Assembly: GCF_001746295.1 (NCBI RefSeq)
Contig: NZ_MJAH01000002.1
Location: forward strand, 461,842-525,841
DNA length: 64,000 nt
Reading direction: 5' to 3'
From: Streptomyces sp. LUP47B
Lineage (GTDB): Bacteria > Actinomycetota > Actinomycetes > Streptomycetales > Streptomycetaceae
How positions within the stretch are numbered: position 1 is the first letter of the stretch; every line of letters begins with the position of its first letter. Under the pieces are notes generated by a model. That model was not told the DNA's origin. It did no database searches and saw only the letters and a program-made list of their open reading frames with translations. The translations under genes and the position numbers were made by a program. This document shows positions 59,176 through 64,000 of this stretch, piece after piece.

Positions 59176-62100
59176 TCAACGTGATGGTTCGGCGGTGGCT
59201 GCCAGCAGGGCCGCGTCGTCGTCGACCCGGTCGGGGGTGTTCAGGAGTTCCAGGGCCCGTTCGGTGATTCGCTGGGGGTCGGAGCGGGCGGTGGCGGGGA
59301 GCGCGGCGCAGGTTTGTCGTAGGGCCGTCAGGCCATCGTCCAGGGACAGGGCCCGGTTTTCCACCAGGCCGTCGGTGTACAGCAGCAGGCCGGTGCCGGG
59401 TGGGAACGGCACCTCGCGGTCGGCCGGGGTGCTGCCCAGACCCAGGGGCAGTGCCGGGGGCAGCTCCAGGTAGGCGGTGTCGGCGGCTATCAGGAGGGGC
59501 GGCAGGTGGCCGCTGGCGGCGTAGCGCAGGCGGTGCTGGTTGGGGTCGTAGACCGCGTAGAGGCAGGTGGCGAAGCGGTCGGTGGTGAGCGACTGCAGGT
59601 AGGCGTCCAGCCTGGTCAGCACCTGGGCCGGGCCGGCGCCCTCCAGGGCGAGGCTGTGCAGGGCGGAGCGGAGTTGGCCCATCAGGATGGCGGCTTCCAC
59701 GTCGTGGCCCATGACGTCGCCGATGGCCAGCCCCACGGCGCCGTCGGGCAGGGCGAGAACGTCGTACCAGTCGCCGCCGATCTCGGCGCCGCGGTTGCTG
59801 GCCCGGTAGTGGGTGGCCAGGCGCACTCCGGGCAGCTGGGGCAGGTGGTGGGGCAGCAGGGCGCGCTGCAGGGTCAGGGCGAGGCGGCGCTCGTTGTGGT
59901 ACCGGGTGGCGTTGTCGTAGGCCAGGGCCAGGCGGTGGGCGAGGTTCTCCAGATACTTGCGTTCGACCGCGGAATAGCCGCCGGTCTGCCGGACCAGTAC
60001 CAGGGCCCCCAGCGTCTGGTCGTGGGCGTGCAGCGGCAGGGCCAGCACGGCGGCGGGCGCCGGGTGCGGGCCGACTGAGGCTGGGGCGGTGCCGTTGATC
60101 GCGCGGGTGGCGGCGGTGACCAGGGCCTCGCGGGCAAGGACGGGGGTGCCGGCTATGTACGGCGGGGGCGACTGCGCCGGGGCGGGTGCCGCAGCGGTGA
60201 GGTGGATGCTGATCTGGTCGGCGAAATCGGGCAGCAGGACCTGACCGGCGGTCTGCAGTATCCGGTCCGGGTCGAGGGTCGCGGACAGCCGCAGGCCCGC
60301 GTCGGCCAGGGAGGCCAGCACGGCCAGCTGGTTGCGGGTCTCGGTCAGGGCCTGTTCGCGCAGCCGGGACAGTTCCAACCCGGTGCGGACACGCGCCAGC
60401 AGCTGGCGCGCGGAGAAGGGTTTGGCCAGGTAGTCGTCGGCGCCGGCGTGCCGGCCCTGCATGGATTCCTCCTCGCCGGCGCGGGCGGTGAGCAGGACGA
60501 TGGGCAGGCGGGCGGTGCGCGGATCGGCGCGCAGCGCCCGGACCAGCTCGAAGCCGTCCATGCGGGGCATCATCACGTCGCTGAGCACCAATTCCACCGG
60601 CTGCGCCAGGGCCATATCCAGGGCGGCCAGGCCGTCGGCGGCGAGCAGCACGTCGTAGTCGGGCTGCAGGAGCTGGGTGAGGTAGGCGCGCATGTCGGCG
60701 TTGTCGTCGACGACCAGCAGGCGGGCCCGGTGGGGGCGGTCGGATTCGTGCGGGCTGGGGCTGTGGAGGGCGTCGTGGGTCGCGGGGGCGTGCGGGGTGC
60801 GTGCCGCGGAGGTGGCCGCGGCGGGGGCGGGGTCGGCCGCCAGCCAGCCCAGGGCCTCGTCCACGTAGGCCGCCGTGCGACCGGGCCGGCCGCCTCCGCC
60901 TTCCCCGGGGATCTCGCCGGGGGATCCGGCGCCGGACTCGGGCGGGGCCGGGCGGGGCCGCTGGGCGGTGGCGAAGGGGAGGTCCACGGTGAGGGTGGTG
61001 CCCTGGCCGAGGCTGCTGTCCACGCTGACGGTGCCGCCGTGCGCTTCCACCAGATCCTTGACCAGCACGAGGCCGAGGCCGCTGCCCTCGTGGGAACGGG
61101 AGCGGGCGCCGCGGACCCTGTGGAAACGCTCGAACAGGCGCGGCAGCTCGTCCGCGGGGATGCCGGTGCCGGTGTCGGTAATGGTCAGCCTGGCCCGGTC
61201 GCGGGCCGCGGCCACATGCACCTCGGCGCCGCCGGTGAAGGTGAACTTCAGGGCGTTGCTGAGCAGGTTGAGGATGATCTTCTCCCACATCTCCCGGTCC
61301 AGGGGCACCGGCTTGGGCAGCGGCGGGCAGTCCACCTCCAGCGTCAGCCCTGCCGCCTCGAAGGCGGACCGGAACACCCCGGCCAGCTCGGCCGTGGCAC
61401 CGGCGAGGTCGACCGGCTCGAGGGCGGGGCGCGTCTGCCCGGCCTCGGCACGGGCGACGTCCAGGAGGGTGTTGACCTGCTTCAGCAGGCGCAGGGCGCC
61501 GCGCTCGGCCAGCTCCAGCTGCTCGCGCCGCTCGGGCCGGTCCTCGTCGGCCAGGGCCTGCTGGAGCGGGCCCAGGAGCAGGGTGAGCGGGGTGCGGAAC
61601 TCGTGGCTGACGTTGGCGAAGAAGGTGGTCTTGGCCCGGTCGAGCTCGGTCAGCGCCTCCGCCCGCTTGCGCTGCTCCTCGTGCGCGAGCGCGGCCGACA
61701 GCGCCCCGGCCACAGCCGAGGCGAGCACCTCCAGGAAGTCGTGGTAGGCCCCGGCCGGGGGGAAGCAGGGGTTGACGCCCACCACCAGCACGCCCTCCAC
61801 CTGGCCCGCGCTGTGCAGCGGAAGGGCCAGCGCCTGCTCGACCGGGAGCAGGGAGGCCGCAGCGTGCTGCCCGGCCATGCTGCCGCCGGTGAACGCGGCG
61901 GCCGGCAGCGTGGCCGGGGCACCGTCGGCGACCACCTGCGCCAGCCGGGCCGCCGCCTCCGACCCGTCGGCCGCGTTCAGCGAGACGGTCTCGGGGGCCG
62001 ACCGGAGCCCGGTGGAGGCCGCCGGCCGCTGCATCCCTGACTCGGAAGCCAGGTACAGGCCCAGAAACGGGATCTCGTCGGGGTAGGAGCCCGCCACCTC

Positions 62101-62685
62101 GGCGACCACGCGGGCGACCTCGCCCGGAGTGGGCAGCCCGGCCGTGCGCGTACCGGTCTCGCTCAGCAGGCGCAGCCGGCGCTCGCCCAGTACCCGGCCG
62201 GTGGTCTCGGTGAGGATCTGCAGTACGCCGCCGGCGGTGCCGTCATCCAGGAGCACGGGCTGGAAGGCGGAGTCGAAGTAGCACTGCTCCAAAAAGCCGT
62301 GGCGCTCCATGATGAGCAGCTCATCCGGGACCAGCAGGGGCTTGCGGGTGTCGGTCACATAGTGGAAGTGGGAGCTCACGGGGTGGGCCCAGACCTCGGG
62401 GAACACCTCCTTGTAGGGCCTGCCGAGCGCCCAGGGGTGTTTGGCGCCGACAATGGGTATGGAGCCCGAGTTGTACAGCGTGGCGAATTCCGACCCCCAG
62501 TACAGAGCCATCCCGTGCTCAGAGGTGAGCATGAGGCGCAGGGTGTCCACCAGGGGCCCCGGCCAGGAGACGGGGGGCCCGAGCGGCGTCGCCGCCCAGT
62601 CGATCCCGGACAGCAGTTCGCCGAACGCGCCGCCCTCGGCGAACACCCGGGCCGCCGCGGTGCGCACGTCATCGCGCCGGGTCAT
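59176..62685 (-). CDS. Hybrid histidine kinase - receiver - SpoIIE (PP2C) phosphatase
   Basis: An about 1169-residue signalling protein, no transmembrane helix. Order: N-terminal PAS-like part (LYWGSEFATLYNSGSIPIVG), GAF (about 180-330), DHp with His in NVSHEFRTPLTLLLGPLQQA (about 360), HATPase (NLLSNALKFTFTGG, TDTGTGIPADEL, GSGLGLVLVKDL), receiver with Asp in VLSDVMMPRMDGFELV (about 703) and Lys in DDYLAKPFSA, a second GAF (about 790-940), and PP2C/SpoIIE with GAEIGGDWYDVLALPDG and GLAIGDVMGHDVEAAILMG. It could turn sensory input into dephosphorylation of an anti-sigma antagonist. ATG 62685 is chosen (AGGAGG upstream). Confidence 0.9.
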   Translation of the reverse strand: MTRRDDVRTAAARVFAEGGAFGELLSGIDWAATPLGPPVSWPGPLVDTLRLMLTSEHGMALYWGSEFATLYNSGSIPIVGAKHPWALGRPYKEVFPEVWAHPVSSHFHYVTDTRKPLLVPDELLIMERHGFLEQCYFDSAFQPVLLDDGTAGGVLQILTETTGRVLGERRLRLLSETGTRTAGLPTPGEVARVVAEVAGSYPDEIPFLGLYLASESGMQRPAASTGLRSAPETVSLNAADGSEAAARLAQVVADGAPATLPAAAFTGGSMAGQHAAASLLPVEQALALPLHSAGQVEGVLVVGVNPCFPPAGAYHDFLEVLASAVAGALSAALAHEEQRKRAEALTELDRAKTTFFANVSHEFRTPLTLLLGPLQQALADEDRPERREQLELAERGALRLLKQVNTLLDVARAEAGQTRPALEPVDLAGATAELAGVFRSAFEAAGLTLEVDCPPLPKPVPLDREMWEKIILNLLSNALKFTFTGGAEVHVAAARDRARLTITDTGTGIPADELPRLFERFHRVRGARSRSHEGSGLGLVLVKDLVEAHGGTVSVDSSLGQGTTLTVDLPFATAQRPRPAPPESGAGSPGEIPGEGGGGRPGRTAAYVDEALGWLAADPAPAAATSAARTPHAPATHDALHSPSPHESDRPHRARLLVVDDNADMRAYLTQLLQPDYDVLLAADGLAALDMALAQPVELVLSDVMMPRMDGFELVRALRADPRTARLPIVLLTARAGEEESMQGRHAGADDYLAKPFSARQLLARVRTGLELSRLREQALTETRNQLAVLASLADAGLRLSATLDPDRILQTAGQVLLPDFADQISIHLTAAAPAPAQSPPPYIAGTPVLAREALVTAATRAINGTAPASVGPHPAPAAVLALPLHAHDQTLGALVLVRQTGGYSAVERKYLENLAHRLALAYDNATRYHNERRLALTLQRALLPHHLPQLPGVRLATHYRASNRGAEIGGDWYDVLALPDGAVGLAIGDVMGHDVEAAILMGQLRSALHSLALEGAGPAQVLTRLDAYLQSLTTDRFATCLYAVYDPNQHRLRYAASGHLPPLLIAADTAYLELPPALPLGLGSTPADREVPFPPGTGLLLYTDGLVENRALSLDDGLTALRQTCAALPATARSDPQRITERALELLNTPDRVDDDAALLAATAEPSR

Positions 62686-62850
62686 CGAGAAATCTTCCTC
62701 CTGGCGCTGTGTGATCCGCCCGCGCCTCCCAAGGCTGCCGACGGCCACTCGCTGCAGACCTCCCAGGCAGATCGGACGCCGGATCCGACAGTTCTGACGA
62801 CACCTCTGCCTGAAGTGCCCGTATAAAGCAATTAAAGGCCTATTTGCTCA

Positions 62851-63018
62851 GAAGTGTACGCCTGCAACCGCACGCCGACGGCGGTGATCGTCGACTGGCA
62901 GTCCCTGCCGTCGGCCGACACGTCGACGCCGACGGGCGAGGCCTGGACCGCGCGAGGAGGGCGCCGGGCTGCAAAGGGCGCTGCCGGAGGGTCAGCAGCG
63001 GACCGAGGTGGTCGGTGA
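62851..63018 (+). pseudogene. Remnant of an IS5-type transposase
   Basis: In one frame RTPTAVIVDWQSLPSADTST matches the start of the DDE domain of IS5/IS112-type transposases (P.AAVIDSQSV..ADT), with the first catalytic Asp present. The frame then decays and stops at 63016, with no start codon or downstream DDE motifs. The surrounding 62686-63236 region contains no other gene. Confidence 0.4.
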
Positions 63019-63236
63019 TCCGGTCTGCGGCCGACTTGCTCGATGAAGTTGCTCAAGCTTCCAACTGGCTTCGCCATCAGCTGCGGCGACAGGACCCCTC
63101 CCTGTCGGACACCAAAGATGTTCGATTTGCGTTGAGTGCACCTCGATCAGGTGAATCCATCCGGTTTGAGGAAACCGTTCGGGGTCTGTGCAAGTCACAC
63201 ACCTTGCACTGCACGACAAATGCCCCAGGGGGGACC

Positions 63237-63854
63237 ATGAGCCAGCAGCAGTACCCGCCGCAGCAGCCAGGATCGGGTGGCCCTCAACAGCCCTACGGGC
63301 AGCCGCCGTTCGCTCCGCCGCCACCGAAGAAGGCCGGCGCGGGGAAGGTCATCGGCCTGGGCTGTCTCGGTCTCGTCGGTCTCTTCGTTCTGATCGCCCT
63401 CATCAGCGCCGTCGCGGGCGGCGGCTCAACCTCGAACGACTCCAAGAGCGCCGACACCACCAAGGCCAGCGGCTCGACGCCGAAGAGTGACAAGGCGGCC
63501 GACGACTCCGAGAGCAGCGACAAGAAGGTCGACAGCGAGTCGAAGGCCGACAAGAAGGTCGTCGTCTTCAAGGTGTGGGGCACCGCACCCGCCGGCGCCC
63601 TCGGACCGCTCAACATCACCTACGGGTCCGACTCCGACAACCGCGACGGCGCTTTCAAGAACGGCGAGTTCGAGGCCACCTTGCCCCTCGACGACGACGC
63701 CCTGTACTTCAACGTCACCGCGCAGCTCCAGGGGTCCGGGGACATCCACTGCTCCGTCACGGTCGGCGGGAAGACGAAGAAGGCCCACGCGGCCGGCGAC
63801 TACAACATCTGTATGGCCCAGCTCAGCCCGGGTCTGCTGGGAGGGTGGCACTGA
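63237..63854 (+). CDS. MmpS-like membrane-anchored protein
   Basis: A 205-residue protein. Pro/Gln-rich cytoplasmic start (about 1-35), one helix (GLGCLGLVGLFVLIALISAV), a Ser/Lys/Asp-rich linker (about 60-105) and an extracytoplasmic beta domain (VVVFKVWGTAPAGALGPLNI, TLPLDDDALYFNVTAQLQGS, HCSVTVGGKTKK, YNICMAQ) with two cysteines. This layout is that of MmpS-like lipoprotein-associated domains of actinobacteria. ATG at 63237 follows CAGGGGGGACC. The next gene starts 2 bp downstream. Confidence 0.8.
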   Translation: MSQQQYPPQQPGSGGPQQPYGQPPFAPPPPKKAGAGKVIGLGCLGLVGLFVLIALISAVAGGGSTSNDSKSADTTKASGSTPKSDKAADDSESSDKKVDSESKADKKVVVFKVWGTAPAGALGPLNITYGSDSDNRDGAFKNGEFEATLPLDDDALYFNVTAQLQGSGDIHCSVTVGGKTKKAHAAGDYNICMAQLSPGLLGGWH

Positions 63855-63856
63855 CG

Positions 63857-64000
63857 ATGATCGACAGCACTCCGCCACCGCCTACCACTCCGCCACCACC
63901 CACCACGCCGCATCCGACCACCACTCCGCCGCCGCCCGCCTTCCCGCCGCCCGAGGTGTCGACTCCCTCGCGGAGGCACCGCACCAGCGCGATCGTCATC
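63857..64000 (+). CDS. Proline-rich membrane protein (3' end cut by window)
   Basis: Only 48 codons are visible: a Pro/Thr-rich N-terminus made of TPPPPTTP-type repeats, then STPSRRHRTSAIVI, which looks like the entry to a transmembrane helix. ATG at 63857, 2 bp after the MmpS-like gene's stop, so probably co-transcribed. No function can be given from the visible part. Confidence 0.6.
   Translation, partial: MIDSTPPPPTTPPPPTTPHPTTTPPPPAFPPPEVSTPSRRHRTSAIVI

Overview
The window is chromosomal DNA of a high-G+C actinomycete, almost certainly a Streptomyces. Signs are the G/C-rich third codon positions, frequent GTG starts (with some TTG and one CTG), 4-bp GTGA stop/start overlaps, and families typical of the genus: SigE-type sigma factor, Scr1-type XRE regulator with DUF397 partner, LLM F420 enzyme, SpoIIE phosphatases and DUF5336. 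No species can be named from the sequence alone.

Left part (1-36.6 kb), mostly ordinary core genome. A cobalamin-riboswitch-controlled operon on the minus strand (4.3 kb down to the left edge) encodes an exported alpha/alpha-toroid protein, an SCO2322-family secreted protein, EcfT and a fused double EcfA: an ECF-type, probably corrinoid, uptake system. Next comes a KstR-like group: MBL hydrolase, aldehyde dehydrogenase, [3Fe-4S] ferredoxin, the TetR/KstR-like regulator, and a GT4/methyltransferase/alpha-alpha-toroid operon. About 15 kb further on lies a MaoC hydratase/Zn-alcohol dehydrogenase/SDR operon. The same operator core (TAGAACnnGTTYCR) stands in front of all three blocks. Between them are an LLM oxidoreductase, DUF5336 protein, cell-wall amidase, two MFS transporters, a SigE-type sigma factor with a membrane partner and a LuxR two-component pair. 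At 26.5-36.6 kb follow Nif3-like protein, zinc-ribbon protein, RNase H/phosphatase, KDPG aldolase, YaaA, an RNB ribonuclease, Uma2 protein, AraC regulator, an EamA exporter and the RNase P RNA gene (rnpB, 36.66-37.07 kb).

Right part (37-59 kb) is an accessory defence island beginning directly after rnpB with lower-G+C DNA. In order: a DUF262-DUF1524-RAMA-like protein; a soluble Ser/Thr kinase with TPR repeats; an XRE/DUF397/ATP-binding trio; a compact type I restriction-modification operon (hsdM-hsdS-[AAA ATPase-DUF4276]-hsdR) with a two-gene OLD/AbiL/RloAB-like module inserted between hsdS and hsdR; a self-contained HTH-N6 methylase-specificity protein divergent from a TIGR04141/DUF6119 protein; a PIN-toxin-like fragment; and a second DUF262-DUF1524 protein carrying a cysteine-less alkyltransferase-like (ATL/MGMT-fold) domain. 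Relics (LuxR helix-turn-helix, IS5-type transposase piece) flank the island's right side.

Right end (59-64 kb): a large hybrid histidine kinase-receiver-SpoIIE phosphatase, an MmpS-like membrane-anchored protein and the start of a proline-rich membrane protein cut by the window edge.

Best candidates for undescribed biology: the ATL-bearing DUF262 enzyme, the AAA/DUF4276 pair nested in the hsd operon, and the methylase/TIGR04141 divergent pair. All functions are inferred from sequence motifs recognised by eye; no database search was run.
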